From Treponema sp. UBA4377 (lineage in GTDB: Bacteria > Spirochaetota > Spirochaetia > Treponematales > Treponemataceae), in the NCBI GenBank assembly GCA_002391235.1, contig DGRX01000022.1, positions 1 to 40,197 on the forward strand: a stretch of DNA of 40,197 nt. Reading direction: 5' to 3'. Within the stretch, counting starts at the first letter, position 1, and each line of letters begins with the position of its first letter. Positions 15,708-23,971 of this stretch are shown piece by piece. The notes beneath the pieces are model-generated. The model did no database searches and had not been told where the DNA came from. It was given only the letters and a program-made list of their open reading frames with translations. Position numbers and translations under genes: made by a program.

Positions 15708-17801
15708 TTACACCTTGAATTGGTCGATTTGGCCGCCGATTTGGTCAATCGAATCCTTGACATCGGCCGCGATTGTCGTGAGCGCGGAGGCCGTTTCGTT
15801 GATTTTTTCGGCTCCAATCGACATTTCCTCCATGCTGCCGTTCATCGCGCGGGTGAATTCCTGCAAGGCGGAGACTTCGCGCAAAATCATCTGGTTTCCT
15901 TCGCTCATTTCGCCGGCGGCCGCGCCGACTTCCGAGGCGCTGTTGTTCATGCTGTGGAGGGCGTCGGTGATTTGCTTTGAGCCTTCCTGCTGTTCCTCCA
16001 TCGCGCTCTTGATTTGCGTGATGAGCTGGTCGGTGTCGTTGATTTGTTCCGAAACAGAAGAGAAGGCCTGGTTTGAGTCCGCCGAGGCCTTTACGACGGC
16101 TTCTATCGATTCCTGAATCTTGTTGAGCTGCTCGCCGATTGTCTTTGACTGGGAGCCGGAAGTTTCCGAAAGCTTTCGGATTTCGTCGGCCACTACCGCA
16201 AAGCCCTTTCCGGCGTCGCCCGCGTGGGCGGCTTCGATGGCCGCGTTCATGGCCAAAAGGTTTGTCTGCTCCGCGATGGCCGAAATCGCTTGGTTGGCTT
16301 CTTGCAGCATGGCCGACTGGTTTTCAATGCTGCGGATTTGCTCGTCAACCGCCTGCTGCTTGACGATTCCGCTTTGGGTGTTTTCCTCAAGGGATTTGAA
16401 GGAGCCGGCCATCTTTTCCACGGATTGGTTGACCGAGCCGATGTTTCCAATCATTTCCTCGACCGCGGCCGACGCTTGGGTAACGCCAGACGCCTGTCCT
16501 TCTATCATTCGCTCCAGGGATTCGATGTTGGAGGCGATTTGGTTCACGGCGGCGGCGGTTTGGTCTACGCTCTTGGTTTGGTTTCCGATTTGGCCGCGCA
16601 TGCTTTGTATGTTGGCGATGATTTGGGTAATCGAAGCGGCGGTGTCCTGCGCGCTGTCCTGCATTGAAACTCCCGCGCCGCCGAGGTTTTTGTTGGAGTC
16701 CTTTATTTGCGAGATTATTTCATGCAGCTTTTCCATGAATTTGTTGAATTCCACGACGACGTCGGAAACTTCGTCGTTTCCGCGTTTTTTGATGCGTTTG
16801 GTAAGGTCGGCCTCGCCGGAAGCCACGTCCTCGATCGCGGCCTTTACGGTCTTGAGCGGCTTTAGGCTGATTGACATAGCGGCGCCGACCGCGCAAAAGG
16901 CCACGGCAATCATTATAATTGAAAGAATTTGAATCGCGCTCTTCATCGTTTCGATTTCCGAATAAAAGTCCTCGTATTGGCAGGCGCCGAAGACCGACCA
17001 ATCCGTTCCGGGAATCGGGCAAAAGGCCGCGATCATTTTGTTTCCGCCGCCGGGCAGGCCGAAAACCTGGTGGCCTGTCTCTCCGTTCATCACGCGGGCC
17101 AAGACGGGCTTTACGCTTTCGTCCGCGTCGTCGTTTACGTTTTGGAAGCTGGTCACTTGCTCAAAGTTGTTGGAGGCGATTGTGTGGCCGGTCGCTCGGC
17201 TTATTACCTGGATGTGGGTGTCCGACTTTCCGAACGAAATCGATTCGATTGTCTTAGAAAGGACGTCGCCGTAAACGTTCAGGCTTATGCAGCCGATGGG
17301 CTTTCCGTTGTCGCCATAAACCGGGGCGGCGTAAATTTGAAAAAGAACGTTGGTCACGGGATTTATCGCCGGGTCGGTGATGGTGGTCTTTCCAACGGCG
17401 GCGTTGTCGATGTAGGCTCGCTTGAGTTTTATCGCGCGGCCGTCGGCGGTGTAGCCGTTTCCGTCCAAGTCGTAAAAGCCTATGTTCTCGTATTCGTCGC
17501 TGACTTTCGCGGCTTTTGTGAGCTGCGAGCATTTTTCCCTAAGGGAAAGGCTGTCGTCCTTTAGGAAGTCCAGCAAGGCCAAGGCGTTGAGCATTCTGAA
17601 ATTCTTTTCTTCCTGCGCCTTGATTTTTGCCGAGGCGGATTCCGCCACAGCATTTAAAAGCGCGTCAACGGAATCGTTGGTGGATTTTGTCGAGAGGCGC
17701 ATGGCCACTGTCACGATGACGATGTTGGACGCCAATAATATTAGGGTTACAATTGCGATAAGCCTGAATTGGAGGCTTTGGAAAAACTTAGACGCTTTCA
17801 T
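15708..17801 (-). CDS. Methyl-accepting chemotaxis protein (second of pair)
   Basis: This 697-residue chemoreceptor is paralogous to the one at 13573-15645. It has a first helix near 10-32, a dCache-like periplasmic domain (NIGFYDLDGNGYTADG near 100-115 and GKPIGCISLNVYGDV near 180), a second helix near 295-315, a HAMP segment and a signalling domain. The tip AEQTNLLAMNAAIEAAHAG is intact. The signalling halves of the two proteins are much more alike than the sensors, as expected after duplication and sensor divergence. AAGGAG lies before the start and a TTGACT-17-TAGACT promoter lies at 17839-17867, so this gene leads the two-gene unit. Confidence 0.93.
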   Translation of the reverse strand: MKASKFFQSLQFRLIAIVTLILLASNIVIVTVAMRLSTKSTNDSVDALLNAVAESASAKIKAQEEKNFRMLNALALLDFLKDDSLSLREKCSQLTKAAKVSDEYENIGFYDLDGNGYTADGRAIKLKRAYIDNAAVGKTTITDPAINPVTNVLFQIYAAPVYGDNGKPIGCISLNVYGDVLSKTIESISFGKSDTHIQVISRATGHTIASNNFEQVTSFQNVNDDADESVKPVLARVMNGETGHQVFGLPGGGNKMIAAFCPIPGTDWSVFGACQYEDFYSEIETMKSAIQILSIIMIAVAFCAVGAAMSISLKPLKTVKAAIEDVASGEADLTKRIKKRGNDEVSDVVVEFNKFMEKLHEIISQIKDSNKNLGGAGVSMQDSAQDTAASITQIIANIQSMRGQIGNQTKSVDQTAAAVNQIASNIESLERMIEGQASGVTQASAAVEEMIGNIGSVNQSVEKMAGSFKSLEENTQSGIVKQQAVDEQIRSIENQSAMLQEANQAISAIAEQTNLLAMNAAIEAAHAGDAGKGFAVVADEIRKLSETSGSQSKTIGEQLNKIQESIEAVVKASADSNQAFSSVSEQINDTDQLITQIKSAMEEQQEGSKQITDALHSMNNSASEVGAAAGEMSEGNQMILREVSALQEFTRAMNGSMEEMSIGAEKINETASALTTIAADVKDSIDQIGGQIDQFKV

Positions 17802-17838
17802 TAGCTGCTCCTTGCAAGTAGAGTTAGTGTGAAATTAC

Positions 17839-17867
17839 AGTCTAGCGCCGAATTTGAAATAAGTCAA
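17839..17867 (-). promoter_or_regulatory. Promoter of the chemoreceptor pair
   Basis: On the minus strand TTGACT (17862-17867) and TAGACT (17839-17844) are 17 bases apart. The 5' leader to the ATG at 17801 is about 30 bases and holds a Shine-Dalgarno. Confidence 0.7.
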
Positions 17868-17882
17868 ATATTTTGATAAGCC

Positions 17883-17918
17883 AAAAAAAACGGGCAAGTG
17901 AAAAAGCTCGCTTGCCCG
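17883..17918 (-). terminator. Intrinsic terminator after hisH-hisF
   Basis: CGGGCAAG (17891-17898) pairs with CTTGCCCG (17911-17918). On the minus strand the hairpin is followed by eight T (17883-17890). It lies ten bases past the hisF stop and insulates the chemoreceptor promoter. Confidence 0.85.
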
Positions 17919-17927
17919 GCTTCGTCT

Positions 17928-18692
17928 TTACAGGCGTACTGGAATATGCAGCTCGTTCAGTTCCTTTTTAATAGAGGGAATTGTGTATTCGCCGGAGTGA
18001 ACCATCGTGGCGATTAAGGCCGCGTCCGCGCATCCTTTTGTCAAAACATCAGCCATATGGCCGACAGTTCCGCCGCCGCCGGAAGCGATTACGGGAACCG
18101 CCACGCTTTGGGCTATCATTTTTGTAAGCGGAATTTCGTAGCCGGCCTTGGTGCCGTCCGCGTCCATCGAGTTAAGGACGATTTCGCCCGCGCCCAAGCT
18201 TACGGCTTTTTTTGCCCATTCCAAGGCGTCAAGGTCGGTCTTTACGCGGCCGCCGTTAAGGTAAACCCTGTAGCCGGACGGACATTCGTCGTCGCGCTTT
18301 GCGTCCATTCCAAGGACAATGCACTGGCTTCCAAAAACGCGGGCGCCCTGGCTTATAAGGTCGGGGTTTTTGACCGCCTGCGAGTTGAGCGAGACTTTCT
18401 CCGCCCCGGCCAATATGGTGGAACGGATGTCTTCCATAGAACCGATTCCGCCGCCGACGCAAAAGGGAATGAAGACTTGGCTTGCCACCTTGCTTATAAG
18501 ATCCAAAATCGGCCGCTCGCCGCGCGCGCTTGCCATGATGTCGTAAAAGACCAGTTCGTCAACGCCTTGCTCGTAGTATTTTTTCGCCATCTCGACCGGG
18601 TCGCCGATGTCCAAGTTGTTCTGGAATTTTACGCCCTTTGTAGTGCGGCCGTCCTTTACGTCAAGGCAAACAATGATTCGTTTTTTTAGCAT
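17928..18692 (-). CDS. hisF: Imidazole glycerol phosphate synthase subunit HisF
   Basis: HisF is the cyclase barrel that, with ammonia from HisH, turns PRFAR into imidazole glycerol phosphate and AICAR. The 254-residue length is standard. It begins MLKKRIIVCLDVKDGRTTKGV with the first catalytic Asp in CLDV. The second appears in GMDAKR near 130. Phosphate-binding glycine loops are seen in CVGGGIG and VIASGGGG. The sequence is closer to true HisF than to the HisF2 proteins of sugar amidation. It overlaps the hisH end by seven bases, which suggests coupled translation. No other his gene is in the window. Confidence 0.92.
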   Translation of the reverse strand: MLKKRIIVCLDVKDGRTTKGVKFQNNLDIGDPVEMAKKYYEQGVDELVFYDIMASARGERPILDLISKVASQVFIPFCVGGGIGSMEDIRSTILAGAEKVSLNSQAVKNPDLISQGARVFGSQCIVLGMDAKRDDECPSGYRVYLNGGRVKTDLDALEWAKKAVSLGAGEIVLNSMDADGTKAGYEIPLTKMIAQSVAVPVIASGGGGTVGHMADVLTKGCADAALIATMVHSGEYTIPSIKKELNELHIPVRL

Positions 18693-19357
18693 CGCAAGTC
18701 CCCCTCGACAAAATTCTTTATGATTTGAAGGCCGGCCTTTCCCGACTTTTCCGGGTGGAACTGGCAGGCGTAAACGTTTTCGCTTTGGATTACCGCGGGC
18801 ACCATCGTTCCGTAGTTGGCGTAGCCTTTTATTACGGAAGGGTCGTCGGGCTGAATCACGTAGGAGTGCACAAAGTAAAAGTCGCTTCCTTCGGGAACGT
18901 CTTTTAGGAGCGGGCAGCTTCCGGCGTAGTGGACGTCGTTCCAGCCCATGTGCGGAACCTTGCGGGAATTGTCATCCGGGTCAAGGTCGCGCTCATGCCA
19001 AAGGCGGCTAAAGTGGCGGATTGTTCCGGGAATAAGGCCTAAGCATTGGGTGTAGCTTTGCGCTCCGTTTTCAAAAGAGCCGCCTTCCTCGCTTTTGTCG
19101 AATATTATTTGCGCTCCGATGCAGATTCCCAGCAAGGGCTTTTTGGCCGCGGCCCATTCGCGCAAGAATGTGTCGTAGCCCGTCATCACCAGTTCGCGCA
19201 TTGCGTAGGCGGCCTCTCCGTCGCCGGGAAAAATCACTCGGTCAACTTTTGCCAAGTCGGCCGGATTTTTAGAAAGAACGTATTTGGCGCCCAAAAAGTC
19301 CAAGGCCCGCTCGACGCTCTTGATGTTGCCGGCGTTGTAGTCAACGATTCCAATCAT
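18686..19357 (-). CDS. hisH: Imidazole glycerol phosphate synthase glutaminase HisH
   Basis: HisH is a class I glutamine amidotransferase that releases ammonia for HisF. The 223-residue protein begins MIGIVDYNAGNIKSVERAL. The nucleophile Cys lies in LLGICIGAQ near residue 80, and the catalytic His-Glu pair in CQFHPEKSGKAG near 200. It sits first in a hisH-hisF pair that ends at the terminator at 17883-17918. The start codon has no Shine-Dalgarno, but a -10 box ends six bases before it, so the message is probably leaderless. Its -35 hexamer is shared with divergent deoD. The absence of hisA or other partners nearby means the pathway, if complete, is dispersed. Confidence 0.93.
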   Translation of the reverse strand: MIGIVDYNAGNIKSVERALDFLGAKYVLSKNPADLAKVDRVIFPGDGEAAYAMRELVMTGYDTFLREWAAAKKPLLGICIGAQIIFDKSEEGGSFENGAQSYTQCLGLIPGTIRHFSRLWHERDLDPDDNSRKVPHMGWNDVHYAGSCPLLKDVPEGSDFYFVHSYVIQPDDPSVIKGYANYGTMVPAVIQSENVYACQFHPEKSGKAGLQIIKNFVEGDLRC

Positions 19358-19363
19358 GGCTAT

Positions 19364-19417
19364 ATATTAGCGCGCATTGCGCAACGATTGCAAGAACGCC
19401 GCGACTTGCGCTAGAAT
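19364..19417. promoter_or_regulatory. Divergent hisH/deoD promoters sharing one -35 box
   Basis: The self-complementary hexamer TTGCAA (19388-19393) can serve both directions. To the right, 18 bases lead to TAGAAT (19412-19417) and six more to the deoD ATG. To the left on the minus strand, 18 bases lead to TAATAT (19364-19369) and six more to the hisH ATG. The arrangement is exactly symmetrical. Confidence 0.65.
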
Positions 19418-19423
19418 ACAGGC

Positions 19424-20164
19424 ATGGCTTTAGTTAAAAATAATTCAAACAAGGACAAGACTCCGACTCCGCACAACGCGGCAAAGAAGGGGCAAATCGC
19501 GCCGACGGTTTTGCTGCCCGGCGACCCCGAGCGCGCCGAATGGATTGCCAAGGAATTTTTGACTGGCGCGAAGCTTGTCACCGACATTCGCGGAATGAAG
19601 GGCTTTACCGGAAAATTTAACGGAAAGCCGGTCACTGTCATGGGAAGCGGAATGGGAGCCGGCTCTGCGGGCATTTACATTTACGAGCTTTACAACTACT
19701 ACGGCGTCGAGGCGGTTGTCCGAATCGGAACTTGCTGCTCCTTCCAAAAAGGAACAAAGCTTGGCGCGATGATTTTCGCCATGACCGCCTCGACCGACTC
19801 AAATTACGAATACCAGTACGGCTTGCGGGGCCACCTTTCGCCCGCCGCGGACTTTGGCCTTTTGGAGGCCGCCGCCGACTACGCGCGAAAGAACAAGCTT
19901 GCCTTTGAAGCGGGCCCGGTTTTTTCAAGCGACTTTTACAGCGCCTACAACGCTTTGGGCGACCAAGTATGGAAGTCTTGGGCAAAGATGGGCTGCCTCG
20001 CGCAGGACATGGAAACTTATTGCTTGTATTCGCAGGCGGCCTTTGCCAAAAAGAAGGCGCTTTCGATTCTTACAAACGTTTACGACAAGACCGCTGACAA
20101 GGGAATCGCAAGCGACGCAAAGACGCTTACGCCGATGGTTCAAACCGCGCTTTCTCTTGTCTAA
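19424..20164 (+). CDS. deoD: Purine-nucleoside phosphorylase, DeoD type
   Basis: This enzyme splits purine nucleosides with phosphate to a base and ribose 1-phosphate for salvage. The 246-residue protein has the hallmarks TPHNAA near 15-20, LLPGDPERAEWIA near 31-43, VMGSGMGAGSAGIY near 70, and a substrate-binding QDMETY in place of the more usual EMEA. The catalytic aspartate region, usually TVSD, reads TNVYDKT, a noticeable variation. The N-terminus carries a lysine-rich extension. It is transcribed divergently from hisH through a shared -35 element and has no Shine-Dalgarno. Its 3' end overlaps the convergent MATE gene by 38 bases. Confidence 0.88.
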   Translation: MALVKNNSNKDKTPTPHNAAKKGQIAPTVLLPGDPERAEWIAKEFLTGAKLVTDIRGMKGFTGKFNGKPVTVMGSGMGAGSAGIYIYELYNYYGVEAVVRIGTCCSFQKGTKLGAMIFAMTASTDSNYEYQYGLRGHLSPAADFGLLEAAADYARKNKLAFEAGPVFSSDFYSAYNALGDQVWKSWAKMGCLAQDMETYCLYSQAAFAKKKALSILTNVYDKTADKGIASDAKTLTPMVQTALSLV

Positions 20165-21485
20165 AGACTCTGGCAAAGCAAAAGGCCAAAACGATTCCCG
20201 TTATGAGCCACGAGGCGGGGTAGGTGATTAAAAGCCAAAGCGTCGTGTGGAAGCGCGGCGTTTGGAAGGCCGTGAAAATCCAGGCCAAACGGAGGCCGCA
20301 GGCTCCCAAAAGGACTACGATTGAAGGCTCGGTTGAGTGGCCCAAGCCGCGCATGTCGGCGGCCAAAGACGACATTATTCCGCACAAAATGTATGGCGCG
20401 CACAAAATCCGCAAGCGCATGACGCCCTCATAAATCGCCTGCTCGTTTGAAACGCAAAGCGCAAGGAGCGGCCGCGCGAACAAAACCGTAAGGCCTCCCA
20501 AAAAGGCGCCTGTCGCGCAAATCAAGCCCAGCCCCTGCAAGGCGCTTTTCTTTACCCGCCCAAAATTTCCCGCGCCGTAGTTTTGGCTTACAAAGGCAAG
20601 CGCGGCCTGTTCCACCGAAATCATCGCGGTCCACGTAAAGTTTTCCAAGTTGCTCGCCGCGGCGTTTCCGGCCATGACGACGGCGCCGAATGAGTTTATG
20701 GCGGTTTGGATCACAAGGTTTGATATTGTGAACAAGAGGTTTTGGATTACGTTTGGAACGCCTATTCGCAGGATGGCCGCGGCTGTCGCAAAGTCAAGGC
20801 GGATTTTTTTTATTTCCAGGCGGAACTCGCCCTCTTCGCGCAAAAGGCAGATGACGATTAAAAGCGCGGCCAAGTATTGGCTTGCGCTTGTGGCGAGCCC
20901 AACGCCGGCCACGTCCATTTTTAGCGCGATGACAAAAAATAAATTTAGCAGGACGTTCACTATTCCGGCGGAAAGCAAAAAGTAAAGGGGCCGCTTTGTG
21001 TCTCCCTTGGCGCGAAGGATTCCCGCGCAAAAGTTGTAGACCGCGATGCCCGGAATGCAAGGAATCAAGCAGTGGACGTATCTTAACGAAAGGCCAAAAA
21101 CTTCTTCCGGTATTTGCATCGCGCTCAAAATCTGCGGCATGAAAATCCAGGCGAAAATCGAAAGAGCCGCTCCAAGGACAAGAGCGAGCGCGGTTGACAC
21201 ATGCAGGACGGACGACACGGCGGACTTTTTTCCTGCCCCGATGAATTTTCCGGCAACGACGGTTGCGCCGCCGCCTAGGCTCATGAACACATGGCCAAAA
21301 AGGCCCCACAAAATTCCGACGGCTCCAACGGCGGCAAGCGAGTTGTTTGAGCCAAAGCGGCCTATGACCACAATGTCCGCCGCGTTAAAAAGAATTTGCA
21401 GGACGCCCGACAGCGCGAGCGGCAAAGAAAAACGAACGAGTCCCTTGAATATGGACCCGTTCAGCATGTCAATCGAGTTGTTCAT
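20127..21485 (-). CDS. MATE-family multidrug/metabolite exporter
   Basis: The 452-residue protein is predicted to have about twelve membrane helices. It starts with the family-typical NGSIFKGLVRFSLPLALSGVLQILFNAADIVVIGRF, of which the LPLALSG and NAADIVVIG parts are most diagnostic. A mid-protein repeat of the same fold begins near residue 235 (ILRIGVPNVIQNLLF). MATE proteins export drugs or metabolites using sodium or proton gradients; the substrate is unknown. The start at 21485 was preferred over upstream in-frame codons because those overlap the flavin reductase gene; no strong ribosome site is visible. It is the last gene of an aldolase, flavin reductase, MATE unit. Confidence 0.9.
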   Translation of the reverse strand: MNNSIDMLNGSIFKGLVRFSLPLALSGVLQILFNAADIVVIGRFGSNNSLAAVGAVGILWGLFGHVFMSLGGGATVVAGKFIGAGKKSAVSSVLHVSTALALVLGAALSIFAWIFMPQILSAMQIPEEVFGLSLRYVHCLIPCIPGIAVYNFCAGILRAKGDTKRPLYFLLSAGIVNVLLNLFFVIALKMDVAGVGLATSASQYLAALLIVICLLREEGEFRLEIKKIRLDFATAAAILRIGVPNVIQNLLFTISNLVIQTAINSFGAVVMAGNAAASNLENFTWTAMISVEQAALAFVSQNYGAGNFGRVKKSALQGLGLICATGAFLGGLTVLFARPLLALCVSNEQAIYEGVMRLRILCAPYILCGIMSSLAADMRGLGHSTEPSIVVLLGACGLRLAWIFTAFQTPRFHTTLWLLITYPASWLITGIVLAFCFARVFRQEKARFEPSA

Positions 21486-21498
21486 TTTATGTTTTTGT

Positions 21499-22050
21499 TT
21501 ACGCCAATTTCTTTCCGTCAGAGAACGCGTTTCCGACGCGCTTTCCAAGCTCGTAGTAGCCGTGGCCCGCGCAGTCGTAAGTTATCGGATGGTATTTTGA
21601 AAGGTCAACGTTTCCGTCCGCGCCGAGAATTTTTTCGTCGGCCACGACGTTCACGATTTGGAACAAGTATTTTTCGTCGTCAACGATTTTCAAGAGGCGG
21701 CATTCCAATGTGAGGGGAAACTGGTCAAAAATCGGCGCGTTGACGTTTTTGCTTTTTGTCACAGTCCAGCCGGCCTTCTTTATTTTGTCGGCTTCCTTGT
21801 TGGCCGAAACGATTCCGACGTAGTCGCAGGCCTTTACGGTTTCGACGGTTCCAAAGGCGATTGTCGCCTCTTTTGTAAGCGCCAAATTTTCTGTCGTCTT
21901 GTGCTTTGACATGCAAACCCAAACTTGGTTGTCGTCGGCGATTCCGCCCCAAGCCGCGTTCATCGCGTCGGCCTTTCCGTCTTTGTCGTAAGTTCCCAAA
22001 ATCAAAACCGGCATCGGGAACAACATCGTCTTAGCGCCTAAATCCTTCAT
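21499..22050 (-). CDS. Flavin reductase-like (FMN-binding) protein
   Basis: The 183-residue protein resembles flavin reductase domain proteins, which bind FMN and often reduce it with NAD(P)H. Family-like parts are PMPVLILGTYDKDGKADAMNAAWGG at the N-terminus (PVLILGT and NAAWGG being most typical) and ACDYVGIVSANKEADKI near 78. A strong AGGAGG ribosome site precedes 22050. It lies between the aldolase and MATE genes on the same strand. A hairpin (22065-22089) sits just upstream. A role in redox stress or supply of reduced flavin is possible, but nothing here fixes the substrate. Confidence 0.87.
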   Translation of the reverse strand: MKDLGAKTMLFPMPVLILGTYDKDGKADAMNAAWGGIADDNQVWVCMSKHKTTENLALTKEATIAFGTVETVKACDYVGIVSANKEADKIKKAGWTVTKSKNVNAPIFDQFPLTLECRLLKIVDDEKYLFQIVNVVADEKILGADGNVDLSKYHPITYDCAGHGYYELGKRVGNAFSDGKKLA

Positions 22051-22064
22051 AAAAACCTCCTGTC

Positions 22065-22089
22065 AAGCCGCTGTTCGCGCGAGCGGCTT
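22065..22089 (-). terminator. Intercistronic hairpin
   Basis: AAGCCGCT (22065-22072) pairs with AGCGGCTT (22082-22089), overlapping the aldolase stop codon on the minus strand. No T-tract follows directly, so it may act as an RNA-stabilising or partial termination structure between the aldolase and flavin reductase genes. Confidence 0.45.
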
Positions 22090-23065
22090 ATTCCTGAGCG
22101 ATGACTTCGTCGTAGAACTTTGAGTAGTCCGTCCGCTTGTCCTTGCTAAAGGCCATCGCCGCGCGCGGGTGCTGGTTCAAGTAGCCTGTGACCAAGTAGG
22201 GAACGTCGTAGCCCCAAACGACTCCGTCCTTCTTAAGCTGCAGCATGTATTTTTCGATGAACTTGAGCGTTTCGTAAACCTTGTACTTGGGGTTTTTAAG
22301 GAAGGCCAAAAGGTTTTCCATAAAGCAGTTTCCGGCGCCGCGTCCCATTCCGTTGTAAGTCGCGTCAAGCCAGTCAACGCCGTCGCCGCAAGCTTCGATT
22401 GTGTTGGCAAAGGCCAGCTGCTGGTTGTTGTGCGCGTGGATTCCAAGCTGCTTATTGTATTTGTCGGCGTATTCCTTGTAGAGAACGCAAATGCGCTGCA
22501 TCTGTTCCGGGAAAATCGAGCCGTAGCTATCGACAATGTAAATGCAGTCAACCGGCGACTGGCCTATCATATCCAGGGCCACTTTTATGTCGCCTTCCTG
22601 GGCGGTGCTGATTGCCATGATGTTGCAGCTTACTTCGTAGCCCTTCTTTTTTGCGTCTTCGATGATTTCCAAGGCTCCGGGAATTTGGTGAACGTAGCAA
22701 GCCACGCGGATTAGGTCCACGGGGCTTTCGCTTCTGGGACGAATGTCTTCCTTAAAGTCGCAGCGGCCAACGTCGGCCATGACGGCAAGCTTGACCTTTT
22801 TGTCGGCGTTGTCGCCAATGACTTTAATGATGTCTTCGTCGTCGCAGAATTTCCATTTTCCGAATTTGGATTTGTCAAAAAGTTTTTTGGAGGCCTTGTA
22901 TCCGACTTCCATATAGTCGACGCCGGCTTCGATGTTTGTCTTGTAAAGCTCCTTTACAAATTCGTCGGTAAAGAAAAAATCGTTTACGATTCCGCCGTCG
23001 CGCAAGGTCGCGTCAATCACTCGGATTGATTCGCGAACGCCCATCAATGCAGATAGTTCTTTCAT
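22088..23065 (-). CDS. HMGL-like aldolase (4-hydroxy-2-oxovalerate aldolase-like)
   Basis: The 325-residue protein is a TIM-barrel pyruvate carboxyltransferase-like enzyme. It carries RVIDATLRDGG near residue 13, where the R-D pair binds metal and substrate. Further on are VDYMEVGYKASKK, DCIYIVDSYGS near 175 and GIHAHNNQQLAFANTIEA near 210 with the metal-binding His-x-His. LDATYNGMGRGAGN completes the family pattern. The substrate could be a 4-hydroxy-2-oxoacid or a citramalate-like compound and cannot be told. The start at 23065 was chosen over upstream in-frame codons. TTGAAC-17-TAGTAT ends seven bases before it, indicating a leaderless message. Confidence 0.8.
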   Translation of the reverse strand: MKELSALMGVRESIRVIDATLRDGGIVNDFFFTDEFVKELYKTNIEAGVDYMEVGYKASKKLFDKSKFGKWKFCDDEDIIKVIGDNADKKVKLAVMADVGRCDFKEDIRPRSESPVDLIRVACYVHQIPGALEIIEDAKKKGYEVSCNIMAISTAQEGDIKVALDMIGQSPVDCIYIVDSYGSIFPEQMQRICVLYKEYADKYNKQLGIHAHNNQQLAFANTIEACGDGVDWLDATYNGMGRGAGNCFMENLLAFLKNPKYKVYETLKFIEKYMLQLKKDGVVWGYDVPYLVTGYLNQHPRAAMAFSKDKRTDYSKFYDEVIAQE

Positions 23066-23072
23066 AAGAGTG

Positions 23073-23101
23073 ATACTATCAAAAGAAACAAAAATGTTCA
23101 A
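23073..23101 (-). promoter_or_regulatory. Aldolase operon promoter (leaderless)
   Basis: On the minus strand TTGAAC (23096-23101) and TAGTAT (23073-23078) are 17 bases apart, and the ATG at 23065 lies seven bases beyond the -10 box. No Shine-Dalgarno is seen. Confidence 0.65.
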
Positions 23102-23116
23102 GCGCGACGGCGAATT

Positions 23117-23971
23117 TTAGGCTTGCAAGCGCTTTCTTGCCGCTCCGGCCGCGCAAAAGATTATGAAAGCCGCCAAGTCCGCGGCGACGATTGTGCTTCC
23201 TACAGGCGTTCCCGCCACGATGGAAACAAGCAAGCCCGCCACCGAGCAGACGACGCTTAGAACGGCTGAGCAAACTGTCACCGACAAAAAGCTCCTGAAA
23301 AGCCGCATCGCGCTTAGGGCCGGGAAAATAATCAGAGCGCTTATCAAAAGGCTTCCGACTAAATTCATGGCCAAGACGATTATGACCGCGATGATTACGG
23401 CCAAAAGCAAGTTGTATGCGGCGGCCTTTGTGCCGGAAGCCGCGGCGAAGTCTTCGTCAAAAGTTACGGCGAAAATCTTGTTGTAAAAAAGCGCGAAAAC
23501 CGCCACCACAATAATAGAAAGAATTACGCACAAAAGCACTTCGCTTTTTGTCAAAGTCAAAATCGACGTGCTGCCAAAAAGCGTTGAGCAGACATCGCCG
23601 CTCAAATTTGCGGAAGCCGAAAATATGTTCATCAACAAGTAGCCAAATGCCAAAGCGCTTACGCTTATCATCGCGATGGCGGCGTCGCCCTTGATCCGCG
23701 CCTTGTTTCCCGCGGCCAAAATCAAAACCGCGCTTAAAACTGTTAGCGGCAAAACCAAAAACATCGTGTTGTTGATTTTAAGAACCGTCGCGATCGAAAG
23801 CGCTCCAAAGGCCACGTGCGAAAGCCCGTCTCCGATAAATGAAAAGCGCTTTAGAACCAACGTCACTCCCAAAAGCGACGAACAGAGCGAAATCAAAACG
23901 CCGACAATCAAGGCGTAGCGCACAAATGGGAAAGAAAAATAAACTGAAAATTGTTCGAGCGCTTGCATCAT
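23117..23971 (-). CDS. znuB: Metal (zinc/manganese) ABC transporter permease
   Basis: The 284-residue protein is an ABC-3 family membrane permease with about eight helices. Typical signatures are VLKRFSFIGDGLSHVAFGALSIA near 40-62 and VGSLLISALIIFPALSAMRL near 205. It imports zinc or manganese together with an ATPase and a binding protein. It overlaps the end of znuC by four bases and has GGAGG upstream, so it is translationally coupled. No ZnuA-like binding protein is present in the window, so it must be encoded elsewhere or be an unrelated lipoprotein. The exact metal cannot be read from sequence. Confidence 0.88.
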   Translation of the reverse strand: MMQALEQFSVYFSFPFVRYALIVGVLISLCSSLLGVTLVLKRFSFIGDGLSHVAFGALSIATVLKINNTMFLVLPLTVLSAVLILAAGNKARIKGDAAIAMISVSALAFGYLLMNIFSASANLSGDVCSTLFGSTSILTLTKSEVLLCVILSIIVVAVFALFYNKIFAVTFDEDFAAASGTKAAAYNLLLAVIIAVIIVLAMNLVGSLLISALIIFPALSAMRLFRSFLSVTVCSAVLSVVCSVAGLLVSIVAGTPVGSTIVAADLAAFIIFCAAGAARKRLQA

